DNA of 64,000 nt. Source: Brevibacillus brevis NBRC 100599 (lineage in GTDB: Bacteria; Bacillota; Bacilli; Brevibacillales; Brevibacillaceae). The stretch is from the NCBI RefSeq assembly GCF_000010165.1, contig NC_012491.1, forward strand, positions 1,916,001 through 1,980,000, written 5' to 3'. This document shows, piece by piece, positions 48,784-58,222 of this stretch. Below the pieces are notes generated by a model. It was not told where the DNA came from and ran no database searches. It saw only the letters and a program-made list of their open reading frames with translations. The number at the start of each line of letters is the position of its first letter. The stretch's first letter is position 1. The translations under genes and the position numbers were made by a program.

Positions 48784-49104
48784 ATGGATGGCTTGACTCA
48801 GTTTTTACCGATTATCATCATGTTTGCGATTTTTTACTTCTTGCTGATTCGTCCGCAACAAAAGAAGGCAAAACAACGCAACGCTATGCTTGGTGCTCTG
48901 AAAAAAGGCGACAAGATCGTAACAATCGGTGGAGTGCATGGAACAATCCAAGAACTGTCTGATGATACTGTTACGTTGCGGATTGCTCACAACGTAAACG
49001 TTACTTTCGATCGTGGAGCGATCAACAACGTAGCTTCTTCCAGCAACGAACCTGCTAAGACTGAACTAACGAAGAGCGAAGAAACAAAAGAAGAATCCAA
49101 ATAA
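48784..49104 (+). CDS. yajC: preprotein translocase subunit YajC
   Basis: A 106-residue protein with one N-terminal membrane segment (FLPIIIMFAIFYFLLIRPQQ) followed by the conserved KKAKQRNAMLGALKKGDKIVTIGG and a charged tail. It is an accessory of the SecDF complex; secD and secF lie at 53552-55697. GAGGGGG precedes the ATG. It is probably transcribed with tgt and ends at a terminator. Confidence 0.96.
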   Translation: MDGLTQFLPIIIMFAIFYFLLIRPQQKKAKQRNAMLGALKKGDKIVTIGGVHGTIQELSDDTVTLRIAHNVNVTFDRGAINNVASSSNEPAKTELTKSEETKEESK

Positions 49105-49112
49105 TACATGCG

Positions 49113-49143
49113 AAAAGCAGGTGGGTGATCCACCTGCTTTTTT
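49113..49143. terminator. bidirectional terminator after yajC
   Basis: AAAAGCAGGTGG and CCACCTGCTTTT form a 12-bp stem with a 5-base loop between convergent genes, with T runs on both strands. Confidence 0.93.
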
Positions 49144-49153
49144 CTATCTTGTT

Positions 49154-49561
49154 TTAGCGGCGTGGCTTGATAACTTTAGGTTTATGCTTGTTGTTGGAAT
49201 TTGCCGAATTCACACCGAGAATCCCACCTAATGCAGCCACTCCAAAAGCACCGAACAAGAACAGGAAGGTTCCCCATTGCATCGGGGCGTCAAAGCCGAG
49301 GAAGCCAATCAAGAGAATGAAGAGGAAGTACGTGAGTCCGGTAAGTCCGCCATAATACCAGCCCTTGCCGCCGCAACGTCGACCAGTAACGTATCCCCCG
49401 ACCAAGAGGGCAATGGCATTGATTACGTACGTAAAATAGGGCAGCGTGCCTTCTCGTATCGAGGTGAAGCTAAGAAGCAGGGTCGCGAGCAACGCTCCAA
49501 TTAAAACAAGACATGTCGTATACAATAGACCGGTCAGTACAGAGGTGGATGCACTTCGCAC
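49154..49561 (-). CDS. TIGR04086-family membrane protein (YrzE-like)
   Basis: A 135-residue protein with four hydrophobic segments and a basic tail (NSNNKHKPKVIKPRR). The motif NAIALLVGGYVTGRRCGGKGWYYGG, seen here in two parts, is typical of this family of small spore-former membrane proteins of unknown role; a relative, yrzE, occupies the same spot in B. subtilis. GTG start at 49561 with AGGGGGT upstream. Confidence 0.85.
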   Translation of the reverse strand: MRSASTSVLTGLLYTTCLVLIGALLATLLLSFTSIREGTLPYFTYVINAIALLVGGYVTGRRCGGKGWYYGGLTGLTYFLFILLIGFLGFDAPMQWGTFLFLFGAFGVAALGGILGVNSANSNNKHKPKVIKPRR

Positions 49562-49691
49562 GGTATGTACCCCCTTATTGGAAGTGTTTGTACATCTATA
49601 TGAGAGGCTTGGCTCACGTATTCATCTTCGCGTTGAACATTGAAAGGAATTTTCGTATGATGGATGGGGAACGAGACGGGGGTGAGAAAGA

Positions 49692-50669
49692 TTGATCAAA
49701 ACGTACTTTTATAACCACTCTGAACAGAAAATGTTTCACGACGTTGATCTGGCAACGAAGGATCAATGGCTGAAATCACCAGAGGATTTGCTCTGGATCG
49801 ATCTGTATGATGTGGGAAACAATGAACTGCCCTATATTGCCAAGATTTTTGACTTTCACCCGCTGGCAATTGAGGACTGCCTGCACGTCAGTCCACGTGC
49901 CAAGGTAGACAAGTACGATGACTACTATTTCTTCGTTTTTCACGCCCTGCGTTACAATGAAGAAAGTGACGACGAGATCACAACGGTAGAACTGAACGTT
50001 TTTCTCGGCCCTAACTACATCGTGACGATCCACAAGTCCCCGATGAATACCATCGGTCGGATCGCTGCCATGTGTCACCGCAACATTTCTTACTTGAACA
50101 GAGGTCCTGACTATTTGCTTTATGCCATTGTAGACGGGATTACCGATGAATATTTTCCCATTATTGATCGGATTAGTGTGCGGATTGACGAGCTGGAGGA
50201 CGAGATTTATGAACATCAGATGGAGGAAATTACCGAAGAGTTCCTGGCGTTGAAGCGAACGATTATTTTAATCAGGCGTGTGATCATGCCGCAAAAAAGA
50301 ATTTTCGCGAACGTCAACGGCCGTTACTCCTTCGACATTTCCGAGGAAAACGTTCCGTTCTACACCGACCTAACAGACCACTTGGAACGGATCTCGGATT
50401 CAACGGAAACCTTCCGTGATCTGGTTAACGGTGCGTTGGATACGTACTACACCATCATTAGCGCCAAAACAACCGAGACGATGCGGGTTCTTACCATCAT
50501 CTCCACAATCATCCTTCCGTTGACATTTATCACCGGACTATTCGGGATGAATACTTTCGCATGGCTGGGTGAAGAAGCAGAACCGTATATGCTGATCGTG
50601 GCACTCGTAATTATGCTAGCCATGACGTTTGCCATGCTTCACATTTTCCGCAAGAGAAAGTGGCTGTAA
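49692..50669 (+). CDS. corA: magnesium/cobalt transporter CorA
   Basis: A 325-residue CorA-type channel. A large N-terminal cytoplasmic domain with a long helix (about 150-265) leads to two C-terminal membrane segments (LTIISTIILPLTFITGLFG and YMLIVALVIMLAMTFAML) separated by the signature GMN in FGMNTFAW (about residues 289-291). The C-terminus is basic. TTG start with GGGGGTGAG upstream. No M-box riboswitch was seen in the 130-base gap upstream. Confidence 0.94.
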   Translation: MIKTYFYNHSEQKMFHDVDLATKDQWLKSPEDLLWIDLYDVGNNELPYIAKIFDFHPLAIEDCLHVSPRAKVDKYDDYYFFVFHALRYNEESDDEITTVELNVFLGPNYIVTIHKSPMNTIGRIAAMCHRNISYLNRGPDYLLYAIVDGITDEYFPIIDRISVRIDELEDEIYEHQMEEITEEFLALKRTIILIRRVIMPQKRIFANVNGRYSFDISEENVPFYTDLTDHLERISDSTETFRDLVNGALDTYYTIISAKTTETMRVLTIISTIILPLTFITGLFGMNTFAWLGEEAEPYMLIVALVIMLAMTFAMLHIFRKRKWL

Positions 50670-50737
50670 TTGGTGCTAATACTTTCCCTGCCCCCTGTTG
50701 AACACTAGTATCAAATGTTCTTTGGGGGGCAGCGTAA

Positions 50738-51445
50738 GTGGATGATCTTACTATGGTGTTACTTCGCACCCTTTTCTCGTATTTTTTCCTCCTGATCTTA
50801 GTGCGGTTAATGGGAAAGCGGGAATTGGGAAAGCTGTCCGTTTTTGATGTGGTCATCTCGATTATGCTTGCAGAAATGGCTGCACTGGCGATTGAGGATG
50901 TCGATAAGCCTGCTCTTCGGTTTTATTTGCCGATGCTGTTGATTGCCTTATTGGAAGTCGCCTTCGCTTATCTGTCATTAAAAAGCAAGAAATTCCGCGA
51001 TACTGTGGACGGCTCTGCCGATTTGATTATAGAAAATGGGCAAATCAGGGAGCAGGCGATGCGTCGCAATCGCTTGAATATGGATGATTTGATGGTACAT
51101 CTGCGGCAAAAAGACGTAAAAAACATTGCCGATGTTGAATTTGCGTTGTTGGAGCCAACTGGACAGATGAGTGTGTTTTTAAAGGAGCAAAAAGAAAAGG
51201 TTACGAGGGAAGATCTCGCGTTGATGAAGAAGCTACAGGTCGGTCCTGTCTCATACAAAGGCCTGCCCATCCCATTGATTCTCGATGGCAAGGTGCGAAC
51301 GGAGGCATTGAGCAAGATCGGACAAAACGAGCTATGGCTGAAACGAGAAATCCGGAAATACGGTATTAAAGACATTCGAGAAGTCTCTTTTTGCAGCATT
51401 GACGAGCGTGGCATCATGTATTTGGACAAAAAAGATAAGCCGTAG
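50738..51445 (+). CDS. DUF421 membrane protein (YetF/YrbG type)
   Basis: A 235-residue protein with three N-terminal membrane segments (residues 5-75) and a cytoplasmic two-part DUF421/YetF domain. GKRELGKLSVFDVVISI is characteristic. In B. subtilis a homologue (YrbG) also lies next to spoVB, and other members (YetF, YdfR) affect spore germination or lipid-related traits; function here is unknown. GGGGGGCAG precedes the GTG/ATG region. Confidence 0.88.
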   Translation: MDDLTMVLLRTLFSYFFLLILVRLMGKRELGKLSVFDVVISIMLAEMAALAIEDVDKPALRFYLPMLLIALLEVAFAYLSLKSKKFRDTVDGSADLIIENGQIREQAMRRNRLNMDDLMVHLRQKDVKNIADVEFALLEPTGQMSVFLKEQKEKVTREDLALMKKLQVGPVSYKGLPIPLILDGKVRTEALSKIGQNELWLKREIRKYGIKDIREVSFCSIDERGIMYLDKKDKP

Positions 51446-51454
51446 CAACAAGTG

Positions 51455-53041
51455 CTAACGGCGAGGGAAGAATGCGGCGAGTTGTTCGCCGATCCACGGA
51501 ATGCGCCGGACGTCTTGCTTCCCCAAGACGCGCATGGCGACGAGTAGGACAATGTACAGCAACATGCTAATGAAGGTGCTTGCGGTCAATAGCTGTCCAA
51601 TCGAAATGTCCGTAAACCAGTGCTTGGCAATGTAGGAACCGGAATAACCCATGAGCAGCATGGCAACCGCGATTTTGCCGAATTCCCGAAGGTCGACCGT
51701 AAAACCAATTTTTTTGATCAGGCTGGCAAAATGCAATAGCGTCCCAAGCGTAATGCCGATATTAAGAGCAATGACAGCGCCGTGAATACCGAATGATGGA
51801 TGTGCCGTGAAAAAAAACATGGCGACAGTTTTGATGATGGCACTGATCAGTGTATTTCGAAAGACGACCTGAGCGTAATCGAGACCTTGCAAAGCGGCGG
51901 CAAGAGGGGCTTGGAAAAACAGGAAGACGGAGAACGGTGCCAGCTCTTTTAGCAGCACGCCAACCTCCCGATACTCATTGCCGTAGAGCAGGACACATAA
52001 GGGTTCTGCAAAAATAGTGAGTAAGACGGTACAAGGTGCTCCAATGACGAGTGTTATCCGCATGGCTTGATAAATGCGGCGATGCACGAGTGGAGCATTT
52101 TTTTGATAGGCCGCTTCCGCTACGGCAGGAACGAGGGAAACGGACAAGGAATACGTTAAAAAAGTGGGAAAAAGCACCAAAGGAACGGCCATTCCGGCAA
52201 ACTGTCCGTACAAGCTAGTAGCAGTCGAGGTGGTAAAGCCTGCAATAACGAGCGCGTACGGTACGAGCATCGGCTCAAGCACGTAAGCAATGGAGCCGAT
52301 GACGCGGCTAAGCGTGACAGGGAGTGCGACATGAATGAGTTGCGACAAGCTCTTTTTGCTTGCTGAAACCGTCATGAGAAGAGGCTTATCCAGAAGCTGA
52401 GCTGCTGCTTTTTTGCTGCCTTTGCGATACTGCCAGAGAATGTACAAGAGTCCGGCGGCTTCTCCAAAAATAATACTGGCGACAGCCCCTGCTGTGGCGT
52501 ACTCAATGCCTTCCGAAAGAAACGACATCGTCATGACAACGACCAGTGCCATTCGGACGACTTGCTCCACAAGTTGAGAGACGGCAGTAGGGATCATGTT
52601 TTGCTTGCCTTGGAAGTATCCTCGCAGGACAAGGGAAATGCCGGAAATCGGGATGACCGGAATGGCTGCTAGCAGAACAATGTGTGCACGAGGGTCTGCG
52701 AATAGCATTCCGGAAATCCATTGTGAGAACAAGAGAAGCAGGACGCAAATGAAGAGGCTAATCCCGCCGGCAACCGACAAGGCTAGTAACAAAAATCGGC
52801 GAGTCAGCCGCGGATTATTAGCTGCTTCCGTCTCTGCCACTTGCTTTGCAATGGCAACCGGAAGTCCGAATGTCGTCACCGTAATCAGAAAGTATAAAAG
52901 GGGCACAACCATCTGATAAAGCCCCATTCCTTCCGCTCCGATAATGCGCGACAACACGATCCTGTGAGCAAAGCCAAACACTTTGGTGATGCCACCAGCA
53001 ATAATGAGGATGACCGTTCCGTAAAAGAAGGATTGTTTCAT
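51455..53041 (-). CDS. spoVB: stage V sporulation protein B (lipid II flippase-like)
   Basis: A 528-residue MOP-superfamily membrane protein with about 14 membrane segments, of the SpoVB/MurJ-like polysaccharide transporter group. SpoVB is needed for spore cortex formation. The N-terminus KQSFFYGTVILIIAGGIT and HRIVLSRIIGAEGMGLYQM are typical. ATG at 53041 follows AAAGGAG; the longer reading to 53188 runs through the divergent comN region. It is flanked by DUF421 and comN as in B. subtilis. Confidence 0.93.
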   Translation of the reverse strand: MKQSFFYGTVILIIAGGITKVFGFAHRIVLSRIIGAEGMGLYQMVVPLLYFLITVTTFGLPVAIAKQVAETEAANNPRLTRRFLLLALSVAGGISLFICVLLLLFSQWISGMLFADPRAHIVLLAAIPVIPISGISLVLRGYFQGKQNMIPTAVSQLVEQVVRMALVVVMTMSFLSEGIEYATAGAVASIIFGEAAGLLYILWQYRKGSKKAAAQLLDKPLLMTVSASKKSLSQLIHVALPVTLSRVIGSIAYVLEPMLVPYALVIAGFTTSTATSLYGQFAGMAVPLVLFPTFLTYSLSVSLVPAVAEAAYQKNAPLVHRRIYQAMRITLVIGAPCTVLLTIFAEPLCVLLYGNEYREVGVLLKELAPFSVFLFFQAPLAAALQGLDYAQVVFRNTLISAIIKTVAMFFFTAHPSFGIHGAVIALNIGITLGTLLHFASLIKKIGFTVDLREFGKIAVAMLLMGYSGSYIAKHWFTDISIGQLLTASTFISMLLYIVLLVAMRVLGKQDVRRIPWIGEQLAAFFPRR

Positions 53042-53129
53042 GGAAGGCTCCTTTGCAAGGATAAATTCACTCAGTAAAGAATATGGACGTGCCGCTGTCG
53101 GCATGACTACTTTGAGGGGGAAAATTGGG

Positions 53130-53366
53130 ATGGACCAAGCGCAAAAACAGGAATGGTATGGGCAAGTCGTAAGTCTCTGTGTAAGCAAGGCAGAGGAATT
53201 TGCTCTTTTGGGTTACGACAACGTGGCGCCTGAAGACGTTTGGGAATGCGTCACGAATGGCTATAAGGAAATGCCACCGATACACCAGCTTGTCAACGAC
53301 ATTTTGTCCTTGAAGACTAACAAGTACATGAATTACCTCATGATTCAAATGTACAAAAATTCTTAG
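53130..53366 (+). CDS. comN: post-transcriptional regulator ComN
   Basis: A 78-residue helical protein, similar to B. subtilis ComN (YrzD), which affects comE mRNA levels and septal localisation. The segment FALLGYDNVAPEDVWECVTN is typical of the family. ATG at 53130 follows GAGGGGGA. Divergent from spoVB, upstream of secD, as in B. subtilis. Confidence 0.82.
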   Translation: MDQAQKQEWYGQVVSLCVSKAEEFALLGYDNVAPEDVWECVTNGYKEMPPIHQLVNDILSLKTNKYMNYLMIQMYKNS

Positions 53367-53462
53367 TGAGTTTATAGAAACTTCCGGCCGCCCTCTTCGT
53401 ATACGTACATGTCGCGAAAAACGCAAGGGGTTGGTTACCATGGTTTACATTCCCAGCAATAA

Positions 53463-53492
53463 TTGACACGTTTTTTTGTACTTCGTTATAAT
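53463..53492 (+). promoter_or_regulatory. promoter of secDF
   Basis: TTGACA, 18 bases and TATAAT, followed by a leader of about 55 bases. Confidence 0.88.
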
Positions 53493-53551
53493 GGGCATAT
53501 TGGTTTCTCGTCTAGGACGGGACCCTGTTAGGAAAGAGGGGTATTACTACT

Positions 53552-54790
53552 ATGGTTAAATGGGGAAGATTCCTCCTGTTTCTGGTCGTTGTAGGGCTTT
53601 TGGCTACGCTTGTAGCAACTACGACCAAGCAGGTGGCAGGAAACATCACACTCGGTCTGGACCTGCAGGGCGGGTTTGAGATTCTGTATGAGGTAGAGCC
53701 TCTCGAGGCTGGGCACAAAGTTGATATCGAGCTTTTGAAATCAACAGCTCACATGATTGAAAGACGGATTAACATCGGTGGCGTAGCTGAGCCAGTCACC
53801 ACTACCGAATTGCCAAACCGGATTCGTGTTCAAATCGCATCACAATCAGCAGATCAGGACAAGCTTCGCGAGTTGATCGGGAAGCCTGCTCATCTGACAT
53901 TCCGTGATGAAAATGGCAAGATTATGTTACAGGGAAGTGACTTGGCTCCAAACGGGGCAGCAGTTGGTTATGACGACCTGAAACGCCCGCTCGTTACCCT
54001 GAAATTCTCTGACCCGAAGAAGCTAGAAGAAGCTACACGTGCAAACCTGCACAAGCCAATGGCGATCTTTTTGGATGAGACGATGCAAACTAATCCGACC
54101 ATTCAATCGGTCATTTCTGGTGGTAGTGCGCAAATTACTGGAAATTACACACAGGAATCGGCACAGGAATTGGCTGATCTGCTGAATTCCGGTGCGATGC
54201 CAGCCAAACTGGTTGAGAAGCAAGTAACCTCCGTGGGTGCTTCCTTGGGAACCCTGGCTCTGGAGAAAACCATGTATGCAGGGTATATCGGGGCTGCGCT
54301 GATCTTTATTTTCATGCTAGTTGTTTACCGTATGCCAGGTATGATTGCAAACATTACCTTGGCTGGATTTACCTATTTTTGTATGGTCGTACTCGACTGG
54401 ATGCATGCAACGCTGACGCTGCCAGGTATTGCTGGATTTATTTTGGCCGTAGGGATTGCCGTGGATGCCAACATCATTACCTATGAGCGCATCCAGGAAG
54501 AAATCCGTTCTGGCAAGACAGTCCTCTCTGCCTTCCGTGCAGGTGAACGTCGTTCCTTGATTACGATTATCGATGCTCATGTAACGACACTGATTGCAAC
54601 GGGCGTTCTGTTTTTCTTCGGGACGAGCTCCGTACAAGGCTTTGCTGTTGTATTAGCGATGACGATTATCGTAAGTATCATTACCAACGTGTTTGGGTCC
54701 CGCTTCCTCCTCTGGCTGGTTGTCCGTTCCAACATGTTTAAAAAGCCGTTCTGGTTCGGGGTAAAGGAGAGTGAGATCCGTGAGCTATGA
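53552..54790 (+). CDS. secD: protein translocase subunit SecD
   Basis: A 412-residue RND-type membrane protein: one N-terminal membrane segment, the outside P1 domain (about 30-230) with GLDLQGGFEILYEVE, and five C-terminal segments (LIFIFMLVVYRMPG, IAGFILAVGIAVDANIITYERI, and others). It uses the proton gradient to aid protein release from SecYEG. In B. subtilis SecD and SecF are fused; here they are separate genes that overlap by 11 bases. Confidence 0.96.
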   Translation: MVKWGRFLLFLVVVGLLATLVATTTKQVAGNITLGLDLQGGFEILYEVEPLEAGHKVDIELLKSTAHMIERRINIGGVAEPVTTTELPNRIRVQIASQSADQDKLRELIGKPAHLTFRDENGKIMLQGSDLAPNGAAVGYDDLKRPLVTLKFSDPKKLEEATRANLHKPMAIFLDETMQTNPTIQSVISGGSAQITGNYTQESAQELADLLNSGAMPAKLVEKQVTSVGASLGTLALEKTMYAGYIGAALIFIFMLVVYRMPGMIANITLAGFTYFCMVVLDWMHATLTLPGIAGFILAVGIAVDANIITYERIQEEIRSGKTVLSAFRAGERRSLITIIDAHVTTLIATGVLFFFGTSSVQGFAVVLAMTIIVSIITNVFGSRFLLWLVVRSNMFKKPFWFGVKESEIREL

Positions 54791-55697
54791 TAAAGACCAT
54801 ACTGTAATCAGATTTGACATCGTGAAAAATCGCAGGAAGTTTTTCATCGCTTCCTCTGTGATTATTATCATCGGCCTTCTGTTTACGCTATTTCAAGGTC
54901 TTCACCTGGGCGTTGACTTCAAGGCAGGAACTCGCTTAGATATGTTTATTGGAAAAACATTCAATCCGACAGATGTAGAAGAAGTGATCAAAAAAGAGGT
55001 TCCTAATGTGAATTTCAGTAAGGTCACTCCATATGGTGAAAATCAAGCCTACACACGTTTTGACCAAACCATTTCATCCGACACACTGATGAAAATGGAA
55101 ATGGCTCTCAAAGCAAAATACGGTCAGCAGGTCTCGAAGCAGGTTTCGTCGGTTGATCCGAGTATTGCGCAAGAGATGGTGCAAAAAGCGGCGATTGCGG
55201 TTGCGATTGCTGCTGTGGGAATTGCCATCTACATCGCGATCCGCTTCCAATGGCTGTTTGGTATTGCGTGTGTCGTGGGGCTTGCGCATGACGTGTTTAT
55301 TCCGATTGCGTTGTTCTCTATCCTCGGGTTGGAGGTAGACATTACCTTTATCGCCGCGCTTCTGACGATCTTGGGTTACTCGATTAACGATAAAATCGTT
55401 ATTTTTGACCGGATTCGGGAGAACTTGAGAACGATGAAATCCAAGACAATTCCTGAACTGGAACATCTGGTGAACGTGTCGCTGTGGCAAACGATGCGCC
55501 GTTCTGTATACACGGTAGCGACTGTATTCTTCACAGCTCTTGCACTGGCTGTTTTGGGAAGCGAGAGCATTCAGAACTTCTCCTTGGCCCTGCTGTTCGG
55601 TCTGGTGAGTGGTACGTATTCCTCTATCTTTATTGCAGCCCAAGTATGGGTGAATTTGAAAGAACGGAATATGAAAAAGAAAAAAGAAGTAATGTAA
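54780..55697 (+). CDS. secF: protein translocase subunit SecF
   Basis: A 305-residue partner of SecD with six membrane segments and a small outside domain. GVDFKAGTRLDMFIG (about residues 40-54) and the C-terminal TILGYSINDKIVIFDRIRENL are typical. The GTG at 54780 has AAGGAG nine bases upstream, inside secD; an in-frame GTG at 54771 directly follows that site and is unlikely. Overlap with secD implies coupled translation. A basic tail ends it. Confidence 0.95.
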   Translation: MSYDKDHTVIRFDIVKNRRKFFIASSVIIIIGLLFTLFQGLHLGVDFKAGTRLDMFIGKTFNPTDVEEVIKKEVPNVNFSKVTPYGENQAYTRFDQTISSDTLMKMEMALKAKYGQQVSKQVSSVDPSIAQEMVQKAAIAVAIAAVGIAIYIAIRFQWLFGIACVVGLAHDVFIPIALFSILGLEVDITFIAALLTILGYSINDKIVIFDRIRENLRTMKSKTIPELEHLVNVSLWQTMRRSVYTVATVFFTALALAVLGSESIQNFSLALLFGLVSGTYSSIFIAAQVWVNLKERNMKKKKEVM

Positions 55698-55705
55698 AGG
55701 TGGAC

Positions 55706-55735
55706 AAAACCGCAGGTGAACCCTGCGGTTTTTCT
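55706..55735 (+). terminator. terminator after secF
   Basis: AAAACCGCAGG and CCTGCGGTTTT form an 11-bp stem with a short loop and T run. Confidence 0.92.
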
Positions 55736-55782
55736 ATTCTCTGTTTCTGTATTTGCCGCAGTTTGAAGCCGTATGAGAGTTT

Positions 55783-55807
55783 TGCATAAAACGGTATGTT
55801 TTATGCA
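55783..55807. promoter_or_regulatory. perfect palindrome before the recJ promoter
   Basis: TGCATAAAAC, GGTAT, GTTTTATGCA: two perfect 10-base arms around 5 bases, ending one base before the -35 box TTGTCA. The position is that of an operator; no known regulator site is recognised. Confidence 0.65.
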
Positions 55808-55808
55808 G

Positions 55809-55838
55809 TTGTCAGCTTCCTGCTCCATCCACTATAAT
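55809..55838 (+). promoter_or_regulatory. promoter of recJ
   Basis: TTGTCA, 18 bases and TATAAT, about 24 bases before the recJ start. Confidence 0.82.
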
Positions 55839-55861
55839 GAATGAGGATTGGAGGAAAGCCC

Positions 55862-58210
55862 ATGCTGAAAGCGAAAACACGCTGGAAACTGGCCACCTAT
55901 GATGAGCAGCTTGCTGCTAGTATCGCCGCAGATTGCCAGCTTACTCCGCTCGTATCCAAGCTACTGGTGATACGTGGCATTGATACATCACAAAAGGCTC
56001 GTGATTTTTTGCAAGCCGGTCCAGAATTGTTTCATGACCCTTTCTTGCTGGATGGAATGGAACAAAGCGTGCATCGCATTCAACAAGCCATTCAAAGGCA
56101 AGAACCGATTTGCATATACGGCGATTACGACGCCGATGGGGTTAGCTCCACATCGCTAATGGTACATCTACTGCGCCAACTCGGCGCTGTTTTTGACTAC
56201 TACATTCCCAACCGTTTTACAGAAGGGTATGGGTTACATAAAGACGCCTTGGCGCATCTGCATCAAAGCGGCTATAAACTGATCATCACTGTTGATACAG
56301 GGATCAGTGCAGTCGAACAGGTAGCGTACGCGAACCAGTTGGGTCTTGACGTCATTGTAACCGACCATCACGAACCTCCGGCAGTCATCCCGGAGGCATT
56401 TGCTGTGATTAACCCCAAGAAGCCTGGTTGTTCGTACCCGTTTGATATGTTGGCGGGAGTGGGGGTCGCCTTTAAAGTAGGGCATGCCTTACTGAAGGAG
56501 CCGCCTCTGCATTTGGCTGATTTGGCTGCATTGGGGACGATAGCGGATCTGGTGCCGTTGGTAGATGAAAATCGCATTCTTGCTCGAGCAGGATTAAAGC
56601 GCTTAAATCATACAAGGAACCTTGGTCTGCAAGCCTTAATCCGAGTTTGTGGGTTGGCCGATACTGAGCTGTCTGCTGGACATGTGGGCTTTGCGCTTGG
56701 ACCGCGTCTGAATGCGAGTGGAAGGCTGGAGACGGCTGAATCCGCTGTGAAACTGCTGACGACCTCAGACATGGACGAAGCAGAGAAATGTGCCCAGGCG
56801 CTGGACGACTTAAACCGCGAACGTCAGGAAATCGTAGCAGCGATGACTGAGGAAGCTGTCCAGATGGTGAATGAGCTGTATCCGCCAGACCAGAACAATG
56901 TTCTCGTTCTGGCTAAAGAAGGCTGGAACGTGGGCGTGGTAGGGATTGTAGCTTCCCGATTGGTCGAGCTTTTTTACCGTCCAACGATTGTGCTTGGCAT
57001 CGATCCGGAAAAAGGAACGGCAAAAGGCTCGGCGAGGAGCATTGCAGGTTTTGATATGTATGAAGGTTTGACTGCTTGCAAGGAATGGTTACCGCACTAT
57101 GGCGGTCATACAATGGCAGCAGGGATGACCTTGCCTGTAGAAAATCTCGACTTATTACGCCAAAAATTGAACGAGCTCGCTGGAGAGTGGTTGTCCTCCG
57201 AAGACTTCACACCGATGACCAAAGTGGACGTTGCGATGAGTATGGAAGAGATCAGCTTGACCGCAGCAGAGCAACTCGAACAGCTCGCCCCATATGGCAT
57301 GGGGAATCCAACACCGCTCGTTTTGTTAGAAGAAGTAGAAACACAAGGGATGCGCACCATTGGGCGAGATGACAATCATTTGAAGTGTACATTGAACAAA
57401 GCGGGAACCTCTTTGGATGCAATTGGCTTCAACTGGGCACATGTAACAAAGAGAGTAACGCCCAAGGCACGTTTTCACGTATTGGGAGAGTTGTCTGTAA
57501 ACGAATGGAACGGAAATCGAAAGCCTCAGCTGACGATCCGTGATTTGTCTGTTGGACACCAGCAAGTGTTTGACTGGCGAGGCAGTCGTGACAAGATAGA
57601 GAAATGGCAGCAAGTGATGACGGAGTCCAATTCGGTGACGATTCTGTTTCGCGAGGAAAGCTATGAACCATTGGCAGCGAAGGCGACAAGCGATCAGGTG
57701 AATTCCTTGATCGTGGTTGGTCGAGAGGGGACGAATATCACAGCCTCTTCCAACGTGATTTTGTATGATTTGCCGACGCGCCGTTCCGAATTGGAAGTGG
57801 TTCGTGTCTTGCTCAAACAAGCGGAGCGCATATACTGTTTGTTTGGTGATCCGGATTTAGGAATGGAGCGGCTTTCCTGTCCGGGCCGGGATCATTTTAA
57901 ACAGTTGTACCAGTTTTTCGTGCAAGTGCCAACTGTTAAAAAAATCCATATGGATGCATTGGCCAGAAAGCTGCAATGGAAAAGAAATCTATTGGACGGC
58001 ATGATCGCCATTTTTATGGAGCTGGAGTTTTTAGCGGAGGAGGCCGAGCAGTACACGCTGCAAGCCAACACTGCCAAAAGGCCACTCGAGAGCTCTGTGC
58101 TCTACGCGAATTGGAAGGAAGAGGCACAGCTCGCGACGGATTTATTACTTTCTTCTTCCGATGCAATGATTCAAGCGCTTCATCAATTGGTGGAACCAAC
58201 CACCGTTTAG
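55862..58210 (+). CDS. recJ: single-stranded-DNA exonuclease RecJ
   Basis: A 782-residue 5'-3' exonuclease for recombination and repair. DHH-family motifs are present: YGDYDADGVSST (about residues 82-93), VTDHHEPP (about 165-172) and GGHTMAAGMTL (about 412-422). An OB-fold and a C-terminal RecJ-specific domain follow, as in the longer Firmicute form. ATG at 55862 follows GGAGGAAA; an in-frame start at 55841 lies in the promoter. apt follows after 12 bases. Confidence 0.96.
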   Translation: MLKAKTRWKLATYDEQLAASIAADCQLTPLVSKLLVIRGIDTSQKARDFLQAGPELFHDPFLLDGMEQSVHRIQQAIQRQEPICIYGDYDADGVSSTSLMVHLLRQLGAVFDYYIPNRFTEGYGLHKDALAHLHQSGYKLIITVDTGISAVEQVAYANQLGLDVIVTDHHEPPAVIPEAFAVINPKKPGCSYPFDMLAGVGVAFKVGHALLKEPPLHLADLAALGTIADLVPLVDENRILARAGLKRLNHTRNLGLQALIRVCGLADTELSAGHVGFALGPRLNASGRLETAESAVKLLTTSDMDEAEKCAQALDDLNRERQEIVAAMTEEAVQMVNELYPPDQNNVLVLAKEGWNVGVVGIVASRLVELFYRPTIVLGIDPEKGTAKGSARSIAGFDMYEGLTACKEWLPHYGGHTMAAGMTLPVENLDLLRQKLNELAGEWLSSEDFTPMTKVDVAMSMEEISLTAAEQLEQLAPYGMGNPTPLVLLEEVETQGMRTIGRDDNHLKCTLNKAGTSLDAIGFNWAHVTKRVTPKARFHVLGELSVNEWNGNRKPQLTIRDLSVGHQQVFDWRGSRDKIEKWQQVMTESNSVTILFREESYEPLAAKATSDQVNSLIVVGREGTNITASSNVILYDLPTRRSELEVVRVLLKQAERIYCLFGDPDLGMERLSCPGRDHFKQLYQFFVQVPTVKKIHMDALARKLQWKRNLLDGMIAIFMELEFLAEEAEQYTLQANTAKRPLESSVLYANWKEEAQLATDLLLSSSDAMIQALHQLVEPTTV

Positions 58211-58222
58211 GAGGAATTTTTC

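Noticed and set aside
49562..49691. M-box magnesium riboswitch before corA
   Set aside because: The gap is only 130 bases and no M-box-like conserved elements or terminator hairpin were seen.
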